NCBI RefSeq assembly: GCF_001413955.1
Contig: NZ_LCTZ01000002.1
Span: forward strand, 3,947,501 to 4,011,500
Direction of reading: 5' to 3'
DNA from: Flagellimonas eckloniae
GTDB taxonomy: Bacteria; Bacteroidota; Bacteroidia; Flavobacteriales; Flavobacteriaceae
Length of the DNA: 64,000 bases
Below, in pieces: positions 64,000-64,000 of the stretch. The notes under the pieces are model-generated. The model was not told where the DNA came from. It saw only the letters and a program-made list of their open reading frames with translations, and searched no databases. Position numbers and translations under genes: made by a program. The first letter of the stretch is position 1; every line of letters begins with the position of its first letter.

Positions 64000-64000
64000 G

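Noticed and set aside
1..64000. CRISPR arrays, tRNA or rRNA genes, insertion sequences, prophage
   Set aside because: No regularly spaced short repeats, cloverleaf-like sequences, transposase or phage genes were recognised on reading; a dedicated scan for tRNA and small RNAs could not be run.

Overview
The window is AT-rich, tightly packed DNA from a marine, algae-associated member of the Bacteroidota, most likely Flavobacteriaceae. The grounds are promoters of the TTG / TAnnTTTG type, many SPII lipoproteins, a propeller/Y_Y_Y/LuxR sensor, several families typical of flavobacteria (BT_3928-like, DUF1599, DUF3667, DUF6786) and two polysaccharide-utilisation clusters. No rRNA, tRNA, CRISPR array or insertion sequence was recognised.

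Layout. (1) 1-10.3 kb is core genome: a lipoprotein fragment, a PqqB-like lipoprotein, a YfcE-type phosphoesterase, truA, an MsbA-like ABC exporter, a DUF3667 protein, the diadenylate cyclase cdaA, folP, then a rightward set DUF1599 - BT_3928-like - tpiA - prmA - clpS. (2) 10.3-29.7 kb is a leftward beta-glucan (laminarin-type) locus: a membrane-spanning propeller/LuxR sensor, a TIM-barrel glycosidase joined to a predicted outer-membrane barrel, two glycan-binding lipoproteins (one with three 465-bp tandem repeats), GH16, GH3, GH17, GH30, a GPH-type sugar symporter, a small membrane protein and a signal-less GH17. No SusC/SusD pair is present. (3) 30.0-33.9 kb holds an unknown coiled-coil membrane protein and the Leloir genes galM, galT and galK. 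(4) 34.0-50.9 kb is a leftward sulfated-galactan-type cluster: six complete S1 sulfatases, GH117, a DUF6786 protein, GH116 and GH97, plus three decayed gene remnants. It also lacks SusC/SusD. (5) 51.4-64 kb is a mosaic of redox and stress genes: NmrA-type reductases, a SnoaL-like protein, HxlR, OxyR, an alpha/beta hydrolase, OsmC, a CsaA-like protein, a thioredoxin-reductase-like flavoprotein, a Fur-family repressor, a RidA-like protein, a Crp-type regulator, two paralogous AraC regulators and two SDRs.

How the genes work together. In the glucan locus, surface binding proteins and GH16 would capture and cut the polymer, periplasmic GH3/GH17/GH30 would remove side chains and trim oligosaccharides, and the MFS symporter plus the cytoplasmic GH17 could finish the job inside the cell. 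The sulfatase cluster would desulfate galactan oligosaccharides for GH117 and GH97, feeding galactose to GalM-GalK-GalT. The last region looks like local redox-responsive transcription units, each with its regulator next door and, in three cases, a visible dyad in the intergenic region. The most unusual item is the glycosidase/outer-membrane-barrel fusion that opens a glucan operon with no SusC/SusD.
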